A stretch of 64,000 bases of DNA from Duganella zoogloeoides (GTDB lineage Bacteria > Pseudomonadota > Gammaproteobacteria > Burkholderiales > Burkholderiaceae_D), in NCBI RefSeq assembly GCF_034479515.1, contig NZ_CP140152.1, positions 1,674,001 to 1,738,000 on the forward strand. Reading direction: 5' to 3'. The notes under the pieces are model-generated. The model did not search any database and was not told where the DNA came from. It was given only the letters and a program-made list of their open reading frames with translations. Numbering within the stretch: position 1 is the first letter of the stretch; each line of letters begins with the position of its first letter. Position numbers and translations under genes: made by a program. Positions 29,101 to 42,558 of this stretch are shown here, in pieces.

Positions 29101-29573
29101 CGGCCGCCGGCTGCGGCCGGAATATCACCCCGGCCGCCGGCTGCGGCCGGAATATCACCCCGGCCGCCGGCTGCGGCCGGAATATCGATCTCGCGCTGGT
29201 ACCACGCGGCGCCCAGGTAGTGCTTCGGCGGCTGCGACAGGAACGGTACCTTGACCTGGCCGGGCGTGGTGTGGGTCTTGTAGTCCTCGCGCAGCTGCCA
29301 CTGCTTGTCGTACAGCGACAGCACCCACGGCGTGCCGGTGCCGATATCGTCGCCATACCCTTGCGCCTGCAGGATGCCGGGCAGGGTGATCCGGTCTTGC
29401 AACTCCCGCTTGAACCATTGCTGCTGCACGCCGGTATCCTGGCGGTCGAGCGCGAAACGCCACTGGCCGGCCAGGTCGAGCACCACGCTGGCATCGGGCT
29501 GTGGCGCGGCGCCGGCGACCGGCGCGGTCAGGGAACTGAAGAGGAAGAGGGCGATGGCGAGAATGCGCTGCAT
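26106..29573 (-). CDS. Secreted glycoside hydrolase family 2 enzyme with F5/8C domain
   Basis: An exported beta-galactosidase/glucuronidase-like enzyme (1155 residues). The signal peptide is residues 1-22 (MQRILAIALFLFSSLTAPVAGA). The N-terminal jelly-roll sugar-binding domain (about 30-260) is interrupted at 129-168 by the RGDIPAAAGG repeat. The immunoglobulin-like domain comes next, and then the TIM barrel with acid/base Glu483 in SNEPKG and nucleophile Glu565 in SHETGQW. A C-terminal F5/8 type C (CBM32-like) domain covers about 1010-1150 (AIDGDPNTFWSAGD, LVETSDDGAHW). The start is taken as ATG 29573, not the much longer upstream ORF. The stop follows about 190 bp of DNA with no gene. Sugar specificity is unknown. 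Confidence 0.9.
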   Translation of the reverse strand: MQRILAIALFLFSSLTAPVAGAAPQPDASVVLDLAGQWRFALDRQDTGVQQQWFKRELQDRITLPGILQAQGYGDDIGTGTPWVLSLYDKQWQLREDYKTHTTPGQVKVPFLSQPPKHYLGAAWYQREIDIPAAAGGRGDIPAAAGGRGDIPAAAGGRGDIPAAAGGRGDVPKGWRGQRVVLHLERPRWGSTVWVDDRQVGSNLSLVAAHDYDLGLLAPGRHRISIRVDNRMLMAYRPDAHSVSDSLGMSWNGIIGKLELRATSPVWIDDAQVYPNVQNRTALVKIRIGNAGGRAGSGTITANGVRHPVRWSESGGSAEITVKFAANAQTWDEFHPVLHDLRLQLQGPHAAHTKNVRFGFAQITAVGKDFVLNGRTIFLRGTHHGGDFPLTGYPPTDLAYWRKIIQINKDWGINHIRFHSFCPPEAAFQAADELGVYLQPEPGMWNDVSPGTAMEAMLYEETERMIRAYGNHPSFLLLSPSNEPKGKWKEAFDKWIAHYRQADPRRLYTNGTGHTEKQVPGLAEGTDYLAMQRIGPKPLRGERGWFGRDYGASLEGVNVPVVSHETGQWVAYPDYDIIDKFTGYLRPGNYEIFRDSLARHGMAARNKDFAWASGKFQVQAYKEEIEANLRTPGLGGYQLLDLHDYLGQGTALVGVLDTFWEPKGYVTAPEFRRFNGETVPLARLAKRVYTTTDSLTVPVEVAHFGAAPLVDAQPRWQLLDDAGRVAASGAFARQTIAIGKNIALGTIELPLRDLAAPQTYRLEVTIAGAMPGETGGAPLPSGQNDWRIWVYPAAAATDTAEPADVLVTRSWNAAEARLAQGGKVLYLPLAADLDWSGPPLDSVPVFWNRLMNPAWSRTLGVAIDNRHPALAHFPTDRFNDWQWTELIKGARTINLDKLPPALQPIVQPVDDWNRNYKLGLLVEAKVGNGRLMMASADLVSNLDQRIVARQLRKSVLDYMASSQFEPQVAVSAFEVRLALFDTLVMKKLGAQAAGGNNPAYAIDGDPNTFWSAGDPKAQRMPQALTITFAKPMPFSGLVLMPRQNHRDHEGDAREYLVETSDDGAHWQELQRGSLVSTYDQQRIAFGRNVTARQLRFTALSGFGADNTAALAELALVYTGAPLPENSGAVDYKRVQSASSDIDENIGPAEPKKPAK
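29068..29187 (-). repeat. In-frame 30-bp tandem repeat inside the GH2 gene
   Basis: Four near-identical 30-bp units (period exact) encode four copies of a ten-residue unit GDIPAAAGGR on the minus strand. The first copy differs at one base, and the last joins GDVPKGWRGQ. The reading frame is kept. The surrounding sequence EIDIP...WRGQRVVLHLE looks like a normal GH2 jelly-roll strand pair into which the repeats were added, probably by slippage. Confidence 0.9.
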
Positions 29574-29715
29574 GGCAGACCTTGGCGACGGCAATGGCTG
29601 GGAAGCGCAGATTATCGGCCATAGTCCGGCGCTTGCGGGCGCGCGGACGCTCAAATCGCTGCGCGTTTGGCGGTGATGGGGCTGCTTGCGATAGAATGTG
29701 CTGCGCCCATTTTTC

Positions 29716-30642
29716 ATGCGACCATTCATGCCCTTACGCCGTCTTGCCCTTTTATCCATCACGCTCGCCGTCGCCGCCCTCGGCGGTTGTAAAACCACAC
29801 CGGTGATCGACACTCCCGTACCCGTGACGCCCATCGCTGCGCCTGAGCCGAAGAAAATCAAGATCGGCCTGGCCCTGGGCGGCGGCGCCGCGCGCGGCTT
29901 TGCCCACATCGGCGTGATCAAGGCGCTCGAAGCGCAGGGCATCTATCCGGACGTGGTGGTCGGCACCAGCGCCGGCAGCGTGGTCGGCGCCCTGTACGCG
30001 GCCGGCAATACCGGCTTCCAGCTGCAAAGGCTGGCGTTCGACATGGACGAAGCGGCGATTTCCGACTGGGCCATGCCGCTGTTCGGCAAGAGCACCGGCG
30101 TGCTCAAAGGCGAGGCGCTGCAGGCGTATGTGAACAAGGCCGTCAACAACCAGCCGATGGAAAAGCTGAAAATTCCGTTCGGCGCAGTGGCCGCCGACCT
30201 GAAAAACGGCCAGCCGATCCTGTTCCAGCGCGGGAACACGGGCATGGCGGTGCGGGCCTCGTCGTCGGTGCCCGGCGTGTTCCAGCCGGTGACCATCAAT
30301 GGCAAGACGTATGTCGATGGCGGCCTGGTGGCGCCGGTGCCCGTAAAATTCGCGCGCGACATGGGCGCCGACTTTGTCATCGCCGTCAACATCTCCACCC
30401 AGGCCGACGTGCAGGCCACCGTCAGCTCGGTCGATGTGATCATGCAGACGTTTAGCATCATGGGCCAGCGCATCAACCAGTACGAATTGAAGGACGCCGA
30501 CATCGTCATCACCCCGAGCCTGGGCAAGATGGCCAGTAACGATTTTAATAGCCGCAACCAGGCCATCCTGGCGGGCGAGCAGGCTGCCGCCCAGGTGATG
30601 GCCCAGATCAAACAGAAGCTGGAAGCGAAGCGCCGGCCCTAA
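29716..30642 (+). CDS. Patatin-like phospholipase lipoprotein (RssA-like)
   Basis: A patatin-family hydrolase: oxyanion loop GGGAARGFAHIG, nucleophile serine in GTSAG, and catalytic aspartate in DGGLVAPVP. The N-terminus LAVAALGGC with Cys25 is a lipobox, so it is predicted to be lipidated and membrane-anchored, facing the periplasm. Start ATG 29716 was chosen (MRPFMPLRRL); ATG 29728 is also possible. It lies upstream of the GlcG/HbpS-like gene with a 26-bp gap. It may act on membrane phospholipids. Confidence 0.88.
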   Translation: MRPFMPLRRLALLSITLAVAALGGCKTTPVIDTPVPVTPIAAPEPKKIKIGLALGGGAARGFAHIGVIKALEAQGIYPDVVVGTSAGSVVGALYAAGNTGFQLQRLAFDMDEAAISDWAMPLFGKSTGVLKGEALQAYVNKAVNNQPMEKLKIPFGAVAADLKNGQPILFQRGNTGMAVRASSSVPGVFQPVTINGKTYVDGGLVAPVPVKFARDMGADFVIAVNISTQADVQATVSSVDVIMQTFSIMGQRINQYELKDADIVITPSLGKMASNDFNSRNQAILAGEQAAAQVMAQIKQKLEAKRRP

Positions 30643-30668
30643 ATATCGATTCAACCAGAAGGAGTGTC

Positions 30669-31079
30669 ATGCAAACCAAACCATACCTGTCGCTTGCCGA
30701 CGTCAAGAAAATCGCTGCCGCCGCCGAAGCGGAAGCACTGGCCAACAACTGGGCGGTGGCGATTGCCATCGTCGATGACGGCGGCCACTTGCTGTGGTTG
30801 CAGCGCAATGATGGCGCCAACGCGCTGTCGTCGCACATCGCCCCGTCGAAAGCGCGCGTGGCCGCGCTGGGCCGCCGCGAATCGAAGATTTACGAAGACA
30901 TCATCAACGGCGGCCGCACCGCGTTCCTGACCGCGCCGTCGCCGCAGGCCGATGGCATGCTTGAAGGCGGCGTGCCGATCATCGTCGATGGTCACGTGGT
31001 GGGCGCAGTGGGCGTGTCGGGCGTGAAATCGACCGAGGACGCGCAGATTGCCAAGGCTGGGATCGCCGCAGTCGTGTAA
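30669..31079 (+). CDS. GlcG/HbpS family protein (DUF336)
   Basis: A 136-residue protein with the DUF336 fold. It starts MQTKPYLSLADVKKIAAAAE, typical of the heme-binding HbpS/GlcG group, and contains AIVDDGGHLLWLQRNDGA, APSKARVAA and GGVPIIVDGHVVGAVGVSG. No signal peptide is seen. An AGGAGTGTC ribosome binding site supports ATG 30669. It probably shares a transcript with the patatin gene. The ligand is unknown; heme or small organic compounds have been proposed for relatives. Confidence 0.85.
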   Translation: MQTKPYLSLADVKKIAAAAEAEALANNWAVAIAIVDDGGHLLWLQRNDGANALSSHIAPSKARVAALGRRESKIYEDIINGGRTAFLTAPSPQADGMLEGGVPIIVDGHVVGAVGVSGVKSTEDAQIAKAGIAAVV

Positions 31080-31097
31080 CGTTGCTGTCGAATCAAG

Positions 31098-31117
31098 GGC
31101 CGCCAATTCGGGCGGCC
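31098..31117 (+). terminator. Hairpin after the GlcG/HbpS-like gene
   Basis: GGCCGCC (31098-31104) pairs with GGCGGCC (31111-31117), loop 6 nt, 19 bp past the stop. The following TGCCTTGTC is a poor T tract, so it is at best a weak terminator. The carA promoter begins 5 bp later. Confidence 0.45.
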
Positions 31118-31121
31118 TGCC

Positions 31122-31150
31122 TTGTCAAACGGTGGGGAACTGGTTATAAT
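31122..31150 (+). promoter_or_regulatory. Strong sigma-70 promoter of carAB
   Basis: TTGTCA (31122-31127) and a perfect TATAAT (31145-31150) are separated by 17 bp. Transcription would start near 31157, giving a leader of about 138 nt before the carA start at 31295. Confidence 0.8.
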
Positions 31151-31156
31151 TCAAAG

Positions 31157-31294
31157 GTTTAGCCAATCACACCCTACCGTAGCGACTACCACTCACTCCA
31201 TCATCAATTGACCTTCTACCCGCACATCACCACGCGGGCACAACGACGGTCGTCTGACGTGGCGCAGCTACGGTAACTTTATCAGGAGTTGCCC
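31157..31294 (+). promoter_or_regulatory. Structured 5' leader of carAB
   Basis: The leader has a 9-bp perfect long-range stem TACCGTAGC (31175-31183) / GCTACGGTA (31267-31275), enclosing smaller hairpins CCCGC/GCGGG and ACGAC/TCGT. The right arm ends 8 nt before the AGGAG ribosome binding site (31284-31288). A TTG-started 22-codon frame in the leader (residues RAQRRSSDVAQLR at its end) is Arg-rich but has no ribosome binding site. A regulatory role is inferred, not shown. Confidence 0.45.
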
Positions 31295-32464
31295 TTGCCG
31301 CCATTTTTTTCTGGCTCCACCGTTCCAGCCATACTGGCCCTCGCTGATGGAACCATCTTCAAAGGTTTTTCGATCGGCGCTGCCGGTCATACGACCGGGG
31401 AAGTCGTTTTCAATACGTCCATGACCGGTTACCAGGAGATCCTCACCGATCCTTCCTACAGCCGCCAGATCGTCACCCTCACTTACCCGCACATCGGCAA
31501 CTACGGCATCAACCCCGAAGACGTCGAGTCGTCCAAAGTCCACGCCGCCGGCCTGATCATCCGTGACCTGCCGCTGCTGGCCTCGAACTTCCGCTCCACC
31601 CAGTCGCTGGCCGAGTACCTGAAGGCCGAGAACATCGTCGCCATCGCCGGTATCGACACCCGCAAACTGACCCGCATCCTGCGCGAGAAGGGCGCCCAAT
31701 CCGGCGCCATCCTGGTCGGCACGCAAGGCAATGAGCCATCGACGTCGCAAGCGCTGGACCTGGCCCGTTCCTTCCCCGGCCTGTCGGGCATGGACCTGGC
31801 CAAGGTGGTCTCGGTCACCGCGCAATACGAAACCGTTGAAACCGAATGGACCCTGGGCACGGGCTACGGCAAGCTGGCCGCCGCCGACCAGAAATTCCAC
31901 GTGGTCGCCTACGACTTCGGCGTCAAGCGCAATATCCTGCGCATGCTCACCGCGCGCGGCTGCAAGGTCACCGTGGTGCCGGCGCAAACGTCCGCTGCCG
32001 ATGTGCTGGCGCTGAACCCGGACGGCGTATTCCTGTCGAACGGCCCTGGCGATCCGCAGCCATGCGACTACGCGATCGCTGCCGCCCGTGAATTCATGGT
32101 GAAAAAGATTCCGCTGTTCGGCATCTGCCTCGGCCACCAGATCATGGGCCTCGCTTCCGGCGCCACCACCCTGAAAATGAAATTCGGCCACCACGGCGCC
32201 AACCACCCGGTGCAGGACCTCGACAGCAAGCAAGTGCTGATCACGTCCCAGAACCACGGCTTCGCAGTCGATCCCGACACCCTGCCGGCCAACTGCCGCG
32301 TAACCCACGTGTCGCTGTTCGACGGCTCGCTGCAGGGCTTTGAACGCACCGACACCCCGGCGTTCTGCTTCCAGGGCCACCCTGAAGCATCGCCCGGCCC
32401 GACTGACGTCGCTTACCTGTTTGACCGCTTCATCGGCCTGATGGAAGCTACGGAGAAAAAATAA
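31295..32464 (+). CDS. carA: Carbamoyl-phosphate synthase, glutaminase subunit
   Basis: CarA hydrolyses glutamine and passes ammonia to CarB, feeding arginine and pyrimidine synthesis. The 389-residue protein has the N-terminal CPSase small-subunit domain ([21 protein letters not shown]) and a class I glutaminase domain with catalytic Cys278 in GICLGHQ and His/Glu in GHPEASPGP. The start is TTG 31295: AGGAG lies 6 nt before it, while the in-frame TTG at 31289 is directly next to that site. carB begins right after the stop. Confidence 0.97.
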   Translation: MPPFFSGSTVPAILALADGTIFKGFSIGAAGHTTGEVVFNTSMTGYQEILTDPSYSRQIVTLTYPHIGNYGINPEDVESSKVHAAGLIIRDLPLLASNFRSTQSLAEYLKAENIVAIAGIDTRKLTRILREKGAQSGAILVGTQGNEPSTSQALDLARSFPGLSGMDLAKVVSVTAQYETVETEWTLGTGYGKLAAADQKFHVVAYDFGVKRNILRMLTARGCKVTVVPAQTSAADVLALNPDGVFLSNGPGDPQPCDYAIAAAREFMVKKIPLFGICLGHQIMGLASGATTLKMKFGHHGANHPVQDLDSKQVLITSQNHGFAVDPDTLPANCRVTHVSLFDGSLQGFERTDTPAFCFQGHPEASPGPTDVAYLFDRFIGLMEATEKK

Positions 32465-32465
32465 G

Positions 32466-35696
<3,231 letters not shown>

Positions 35697-35715
35697 ACCT
35701 TAGCGGTACCCAATT

Positions 35716-35760
35716 AACCACAGAGCTCACGCTGCAGTTGGCGTGGCCTCTGTGGTTTTC
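35716..35760 (+). terminator. Terminator after carB
   Basis: AACCACAGAG (35716-35725) pairs with CTCTGTGGTT (35748-35757), and CACGC (35728-35732) pairs with GCGTG inside. A short T run follows (35756-35759). greA starts only about 27 bp later, so greA may rely on partial read-through. Confidence 0.55.
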
Positions 35761-35785
35761 CATTGTAAAAACAGAGTAAACAGAT

Positions 35786-36262
35786 ATGACTTCAGTTCCA
35801 CTTACCATATTCGGCGCAAATCTCCTGCGGGAAGAGCTGCACCAGTTGAAGACCAAAGAACGCCGTATCGTGATCGACGCGATTGCCGAAGCGCGCTCGC
35901 ACGGCGACCTGTCCGAAAACGCCGAGTACGATGCCGCCAAGGAGCGCCAGGCGTTTGTGGAAGGCCGTATTGCCGAACTCGAAGGCAAGCTGAGCGCCGC
36001 GCAGATCATCGACCCCACCACGCTCGAAGCCGATGGCCGCGTGGTGTTTGCCGCGACCGTTGATCTGGAGGACCTCGAGTCCGGCGCCAAGGTCACGTAC
36101 CAGATCGTCGGCCTCGACGAAGCCGATCTCAAACTGAGCAAAGTATCGGTGACCTCGCCGATCGCCCGCGCGCTGATCGGCAAGTCCGCCGGCGACGTGG
36201 TGGAAGTGCAGGCGCCGTCCGGCCCGCGCGAATACGAAATTCTGGAAGTGCGTTACGTCTGA
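35786..36262 (+). CDS. greA: Transcription elongation factor GreA
   Basis: GreA stimulates RNA cleavage by stalled RNA polymerase. The 158-residue protein has the N-terminal coiled coil with acidic tip ([21 protein letters not shown], the typical D-x-S-E-N-A-E motif) and the C-terminal FKBP-like domain ([19 protein letters not shown]). Its stop overlaps the next start by one base (TGATG). Confidence 0.97.
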   Translation: MTSVPLTIFGANLLREELHQLKTKERRIVIDAIAEARSHGDLSENAEYDAAKERQAFVEGRIAELEGKLSAAQIIDPTTLEADGRVVFAATVDLEDLESGAKVTYQIVGLDEADLKLSKVSVTSPIARALIGKSAGDVVEVQAPSGPREYEILEVRYV

Positions 36263-36741
36263 TGCTATTAGCCCGTACCCGTTTGCTGGTTGCCACGCTG
36301 TGGGCCGGCAGCCTGTGGGGCGTCGGCTATATCGCCGCGCCCACGCTGTTTGCCACCGTGCCTGACCGCGTGCTGGCCGGCACCATCGCCGGCAGCCTGT
36401 TCAACACCCAGGCCTGGGTGTCGATCGCGTGCGGCGTGTTGATGCTGCTGCTGTTGTGGGCGACCAGGCCCGGTACCGAAGGCATCTTTGCCGGTCCGGC
36501 CGTGAACATGGCAGCCAAGGGCCGCCGCACGGTGATGATCATCGTGGTGGTAATGCTGGCGTGTACGCTGGTGTCGCACTTCGGCCTGCAGCCGATGATG
36601 GCCGCGTTGCGCGCGAGTGCTGGTCCGGGAGGGGTGATGGAATCGGCTGCCAAGAACGAATTCGGCATCCTGCACGGCATCTCCAGCAGCATCTTCCTGG
36701 TACAAAGCCTGCTGGCTGCGTGGCTGGTGGTAAAACAATAA
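36262..36741 (+). CDS. DUF4149 family membrane protein
   Basis: A 159-residue integral membrane protein with four predicted helices. The first half contains LLVATLWAGSLWGVGYIAAPTLF, typical of DUF4149, and the last helix ends in VQSLLAAWLVV. The function is unknown. It overlaps the greA stop by 1 bp, and such coupling next to greA is common in Burkholderiales (recalled, not checked here). Confidence 0.88.
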   Translation: MLLARTRLLVATLWAGSLWGVGYIAAPTLFATVPDRVLAGTIAGSLFNTQAWVSIACGVLMLLLLWATRPGTEGIFAGPAVNMAAKGRRTVMIIVVVMLACTLVSHFGLQPMMAALRASAGPGGVMESAAKNEFGILHGISSSIFLVQSLLAAWLVVKQ

Positions 36742-36790
36742 CTGCACCGTCGCTGCCGCCTGCGCGGGAGCGACGATACGTTGGCGCAGC

Positions 36791-37261
36791 TTACTTCGAA
36801 CCGAGCGCGCTTTTCTTGCTGGACTTCTGCTGTGGCTTGGCGCGTTTGATGTTGCCGCCCTGGGTCACTCGCTCATTCCCTTTAAGCAATACCTTGGTCA
36901 CCGATGGACGCTTGGTGCCGCTCGGGCTAGGCTTGACGATGGTCACTTCGCGCAGGCCCTTGCCGGACGTGGAGCGTTCCTTGGTGGTTTCCACCTTTGG
37001 ACGGTACAGCACGAACAGCTTGCCGATGTGTTGCACCGGTGCTGCTTCGAGTTCCTGGCAGATGGTGTCGTACATGGCAACGCGCGCTTCACGGTCGTCG
37101 CCGAACACGCGCACCTTGATCAGGCCGTGCGAATCGAGGCCCAGGGAAATTTCCTTGAGGACGTTGGCGGTCAGTCCCGCTTCGCCGATCAGGACGATGG
37201 GCTTGAGCGCGTGAGCTTCGGCGCGCAGGGCACTGCGCTCAACGGGGGTAAGTTTAATCAT
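36791..37261 (-). CDS. yhbY: YhbY-like RNA-binding protein (CRM domain)
   Basis: A 156-residue protein with the CRM RNA-binding domain (first 95 residues: LTPVERSALRAEAHALKP, VLIGEAGLT, GLIKVRV) and a basic Lys/Arg-rich C-terminal tail. E. coli YhbY binds pre-50S ribosome subunits. It lies divergent from rlmE, 43 bp away, both linked to ribosome assembly. The tail (PSGTKRPSVTKVLLKG, ending SSKKSALGSK) is longer than in the short E. coli protein. Confidence 0.92.
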   Translation of the reverse strand: MIKLTPVERSALRAEAHALKPIVLIGEAGLTANVLKEISLGLDSHGLIKVRVFGDDREARVAMYDTICQELEAAPVQHIGKLFVLYRPKVETTKERSTSGKGLREVTIVKPSPSGTKRPSVTKVLLKGNERVTQGGNIKRAKPQQKSSKKSALGSK

Positions 37262-37304
37262 AATTAATTTCTGGTAGTTCTCTTAAAGGCAGTATTCTAC
37301 GCGA

Positions 37305-38015
37305 ATGGCAAAGAACAAATTAAACAAAAACTGGATTCACGACCACATTAATGATCCGTACGTGAAATTGGCCCAGAAGGAGGGCTATCGCGCCCGTGCG
37401 GCTTTCAAGCTGAAAGAGATCGACGAGGAAGAAAAACTGATCAAACCGGGGCAAGTCATCGTGGACCTCGGCTGCACCCCCGGCAGCTGGGCGCAGTACA
37501 CGCGCCGCAAGCTGGCCGGCAAGGATGGCGGCGGGGTCAACGGCACGCTGATCGGGCTCGATATCCTGCCGATGGCGCCGGTGGCCGATTTCCATTTCAT
37601 CCAGGGCGACTTCCGCGAACCGGAAGTGTTGCAAAAAATGGAGGACGTGCTGCAAGGCCAGAAAGTGGACCTGGTGTTGTCCGACATGGCGCCCAACCTG
37701 TCCGGCATCGCCGACAGCGACGCCGCCCGCATGGAGCACCTGATCGACCTGGCCATCGAATTTTCGCAGGCCCACATGAAACCCTCGGGCGCCTTGCTGG
37801 TCAAATGTTTTAAAGACATGGGTTTTAACGATATCGTGCTGAAATTCCGTAAGGAATTTAAAACCGTGACGCAAAAAAAGCCCAAGGCCAGCCGCGACAA
37901 GTCGTCCGAAATTTTCCTGCTGGGCCGCGGCCTGAAAAACCCGACCGACAGCATGGCGTCCGCAGTACCCTACGAACTCGACGATTTCGCGCCGGTTCGC
38001 CCCGAAGTTGACTGA
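37305..38015 (+). CDS. rlmE: 23S rRNA 2'-O-methyltransferase RlmE
   Basis: RlmE (FtsJ/RrmJ) methylates U2552 of 23S rRNA late in 50S assembly. The 236-residue protein has the SAM motif [10 protein letters not shown] and the K-D-K-E tetrad: Lys35 in AAFKLKEI, Asp in [10 protein letters not shown], Lys in [10 protein letters not shown], and Glu in [16 protein letters not shown] at 37293-37298 lies only 6 bp before the ATG and no ribosome binding site is seen, so translation may be leaderless. It is followed by ftsH after 210 bp. Confidence 0.95.
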   Translation: MAKNKLNKNWIHDHINDPYVKLAQKEGYRARAAFKLKEIDEEEKLIKPGQVIVDLGCTPGSWAQYTRRKLAGKDGGGVNGTLIGLDILPMAPVADFHFIQGDFREPEVLQKMEDVLQGQKVDLVLSDMAPNLSGIADSDAARMEHLIDLAIEFSQAHMKPSGALLVKCFKDMGFNDIVLKFRKEFKTVTQKKPKASRDKSSEIFLLGRGLKNPTDSMASAVPYELDDFAPVRPEVD

Positions 38016-38225
38016 TTTACCCTTGATATTCGTGCAGCAGGCCGCATATCGGCCAAGGTGAAGCATTTTTATCTTGATCGACCAGTAATTTTGATCAAAT
38101 AATGTGAGCTTGGCCGGGTTTGCGCCCGGTAGAGGAGTGGGCTTCTGGCACCGCCTGCTTATTGCGAGTAAAATCGGGTTTCTAGCTATAGGTTAAGAGA
38201 TGCGCCCTGCATCCAAGGAGTTTTC
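38016..38225. other. Intergenic region between rlmE and ftsH
   Basis: About 210 bp with no ORF. TTGATC followed by AATAAT after 18 bp is a weak promoter candidate near 38075, and a G+C hairpin GCCGGG/CCCGGT lies near 38113. No sigma-32 heat-shock promoter match was found. Confidence 0.3.
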
Positions 38226-40109
<1,884 letters not shown>

Positions 40110-40134
40110 GCCTGCGGCAGGTATTCAACACCCA

Positions 40135-40163
40135 AGGGTGAGGAGCAATCCTCGCCCTTTTTC
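40135..40163 (+). terminator. Intrinsic terminator after ftsH
   Basis: AGGGTGAGGA (40135-40144) pairs with TCCTCGCCCT (40149-40158) with one G-U pair and loop GCAA, followed by TTTTTC. The folP ATG is 14 bp away, so folP needs its own promoter or read-through. Confidence 0.85.
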
Positions 40164-40176
40164 TTTATAGAATCAG

Positions 40177-41016
40177 ATGCGATCCACATTCCAGTTCGGC
40201 CGTTTCAACTATCCTTTGCAGGGCGCAGGCCGGCGCCCGCGCGTGATGGGCATTCTCAACGTCACACCCGACTCCTTTTCTGACGGCGGCAACTACCAGG
40301 CGCTCGAGTTCGCGCTTGGCCATGCCGAAGCGATGATCGAGGAGGGCGTCGATATCATCGACATCGGTGGCGAGTCCACCCGGCCCGGCTCGCCGCCGGT
40401 GTCTCTGGAGGACGAGTTGCAGCGCGTGATGCCGGTGGTCTATGCGCTGCGCGACCTCGGCCCCGCCATTTCGGTCGATACCTACAAGCCGCAGGTGATG
40501 CGCGAAGCCATCATTGCCGGCGTGGACATGATCAACGATATAAACGGTTTCCGCGTCCCCGGCGCCATCGATGCGGTACGCGACAGCGACTGCGCGCTGT
40601 GTATCATGCACATGCAATCCGATCCGCAGCACATGCAGCTCGCGCCCAGCTACGCCGACGTGGTGGACGAGGTCATCGCTTTCCTGCGTGAACGCATCGA
40701 CGCGCTGCTGGAGGCCGGGATTGATCCGCGTCGATTGTGCATCGATCCGGGTTTTGGCTTCGGCAAGACGGTGGAGCATAATTACGCATTGCTCAAGGCG
40801 ACAGGCCGCCTCATCGAAGAGACAGGCATGCCGCTGCTGGCGGGGCTGTCGCGCAAATCGATGATCGGCGCGGTGACCGGTAAGCCGGTGGAGCGGCGCG
40901 CAGCTGGCAGCGTGGGCGGCGCCTTGGCTGCGGTGGCGCAAGGCGCCATCATCGTCCGCGTGCACGACGTGGCCGACACGGTGGACGCGCTCAAGGTATG
41001 GCAGGCAGCCCAATAA
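40177..41016 (+). CDS. folP: Dihydropteroate synthase
   Basis: FolP joins p-aminobenzoate to a pterin diphosphate in folate synthesis and is the target of sulfonamides. The 279-residue TIM barrel begins with the PABA/pterin motifs [14 protein letters not shown] and [11 protein letters not shown], followed by [15 protein letters not shown] and [11 protein letters not shown], all at their expected positions. No strong ribosome binding site is seen before ATG 40177. glmM follows 31 bp after, as in most proteobacteria. Confidence 0.97.
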   Translation: MRSTFQFGRFNYPLQGAGRRPRVMGILNVTPDSFSDGGNYQALEFALGHAEAMIEEGVDIIDIGGESTRPGSPPVSLEDELQRVMPVVYALRDLGPAISVDTYKPQVMREAIIAGVDMINDINGFRVPGAIDAVRDSDCALCIMHMQSDPQHMQLAPSYADVVDEVIAFLRERIDALLEAGIDPRRLCIDPGFGFGKTVEHNYALLKATGRLIEETGMPLLAGLSRKSMIGAVTGKPVERRAAGSVGGALAAVAQGAIIVRVHDVADTVDALKVWQAAQ

Positions 41017-41047
41017 AAAACATACAGACAAAGAAAAGAGCACAAAC

Positions 41048-42403
41048 ATGGCACGACAATATTTTGGCACCGATGGCATCCGCGGCCTGGTGGGCGTCTC
41101 GCCCATTACGCCTGACTTCGTTATGCGCCTCGGCTATGCCGCCGGCAAGGTTTTGGCCGGCAAGGGCACCGGGACGGGCAGCAAGCGTCCAACGGTGTTG
41201 ATCGGCAAGGACACGCGCATTTCCGGCTACATGCTCGAAGCCGCGCTCGAAGCCGGCCTGGCCGCCGCCGGCGTGGACGTGATGCTGGCCGGCCCGATGC
41301 CCACGCCAGCGATTGCCTACCTGACGCGCGCCCTGCGCCTGTCGGCCGGCGTGGTGATTTCGGCGTCGCACAACCCGTTCCAGGACAACGGCATCAAGTT
41401 CTTTTCCGACCAGGGCACCAAGCTGCCCGACGCGGTCGAACTCGAGATCGAAGCCGCGCTCGAGCATCCGATGGAATGCGTGGCGCCGGAAAAACTCGGC
41501 CGCGCCAAGCGCCTCGACGATGCCCAGGGCCGTTACATCGAGTTTTGCAAGAGCACGTTCCCCAACGAGCTCGACCTGCGCGGCCTGAAAGTGGTGGTCG
41601 ATTGCGCCCATGGCGCCGCCTACAACATCGCCCCGCACGTATTCCATGAACTGGGCGCGGAAGTGATCGCCATCGGCAACAAGCCGGACGGCTTCAACAT
41701 CAACAAGGCCCACGGCGCCACTGCGCCCGAAGCGATGGCCGCCGCCGTGCGCGCCCACGGCGCCGACCTCGGCATCGCCCTCGACGGCGACGCCGACCGC
41801 CTGATCATGTGCGACGCCAACGGCCGCCTCTACAACGGCGACGAGCTGTTGTACCTGATGGTGATCGACCGCCTGGCCACCGGCCCCGTGGCCGGCGCCG
41901 TCGGCACCCTGATGACCAATATGGCGGTGGAAGTGGCGATCAAGCAGAAGGGCGTGGGTTTTGCGCGCGCCAAGGTCGGCGACCGCTACGTACTCGAAGT
42001 GATGCAGGAGAAGGGCTGGCTGCTGGGCGGCGAGGGCTCGGGCCACCTGCTGTGCATCGACAAGCACACCACCGGCGACGGCATCATCTCGGCGCTGCAA
42101 GTGCTGTCGGCCCTCAAGCGCGCGGGCCGCTCGCTGGAAGAGGCCACCGCCGACCTGGTGTTGTTCCCGCAAACCCTGATCAACGTGCGCGTCACGCCCG
42201 GCTTCGACTGGACCGAGAACGCTGCCATGGTGGCGGAAAAAGAGCAGGTCGAGCGCGAGCTGGGCGACACCGGCCGCGTCCTGATCCGCGCCTCCGGCAC
42301 CGAACCGCTGATCCGCGTGATGGTGGAAGCGCGTAGCGCCGACGACGCCAAGTCGATGGCGCAGCGCATTGCCGACAAGATCGACGTCAAACTGGCGGCA
42401 TAA
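41048..42403 (+). CDS. glmM: Phosphoglucosamine mutase
   Basis: GlmM converts glucosamine-6-phosphate to glucosamine-1-phosphate for UDP-GlcNAc and cell-wall synthesis. The 451-residue protein begins [16 protein letters not shown]. The catalytic phosphoserine is Ser107 in [12 protein letters not shown], the magnesium loop is DGDADR, the sugar loop is GEGSGHLL, and the phosphate-binding [12 protein letters not shown] is near the C-terminus. The purine-rich AAAGAAAAGAG precedes the ATG. It is probably co-transcribed with folP. Confidence 0.98.
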   Translation: MARQYFGTDGIRGLVGVSPITPDFVMRLGYAAGKVLAGKGTGTGSKRPTVLIGKDTRISGYMLEAALEAGLAAAGVDVMLAGPMPTPAIAYLTRALRLSAGVVISASHNPFQDNGIKFFSDQGTKLPDAVELEIEAALEHPMECVAPEKLGRAKRLDDAQGRYIEFCKSTFPNELDLRGLKVVVDCAHGAAYNIAPHVFHELGAEVIAIGNKPDGFNINKAHGATAPEAMAAAVRAHGADLGIALDGDADRLIMCDANGRLYNGDELLYLMVIDRLATGPVAGAVGTLMTNMAVEVAIKQKGVGFARAKVGDRYVLEVMQEKGWLLGGEGSGHLLCIDKHTTGDGIISALQVLSALKRAGRSLEEATADLVLFPQTLINVRVTPGFDWTENAAMVAEKEQVERELGDTGRVLIRASGTEPLIRVMVEARSADDAKSMAQRIADKIDVKLAA

Positions 42404-42435
42404 GTTAGTTTCTGCAAGATACTTCGGGCCGTCCA

Positions 42436-42464
42436 TTGACGGCAACGCCCCGGAGTATTAGAAT
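42436..42464 (+). promoter_or_regulatory. Promoter of tRNA-Pro
   Basis: TTGACG (42436-42441) and TAGAAT (42459-42464) are exactly 17 bp apart. The start site falls at about 42471, right at the tRNA 5' end (42473). Confidence 0.75.
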
Positions 42465-42472
42465 GCTGTCTT

Positions 42473-42549
42473 CGGAGTGTAGCGCAGCCCGGTAGCGCAC
42501 CTGGTTTGGGACCAGGGGGTCCAAGGTTCGAATCCTTGTACTCCGACCA
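42473..42549 (+). tRNA. tRNA-Pro (anticodon TGG)
   Basis: The 77-nt sequence folds as a cloverleaf: acceptor CGGAGTG pairs with TACTCCG, and the T arm is AAGG/CCTT around GTTCGAATC-type loop bases. The anticodon loop TTTGGGA gives TGG, reading CCN proline codons. The 3' CCA is encoded. A promoter precedes it and an intrinsic terminator follows. Confidence 0.96.
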
Positions 42550-42558
42550 AAAACACTA

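Noticed and set aside
29068..29187. CRISPR-like array
   Set aside because: The 30-bp units are contiguous with no spacers, are in frame inside a gene and have no cas genes near.
27423..29624. A 733-codon frame opposite the GH2 gene
   Set aside because: Shadow translation; the GH2 strand carries catalytic motifs and signal peptide.
31207..31275. Arginine-rich leader peptide of carA as a real gene
   Set aside because: The TTG start lacks a ribosome binding site and conservation could not be checked, so it is kept only as a remark in the leader entry.
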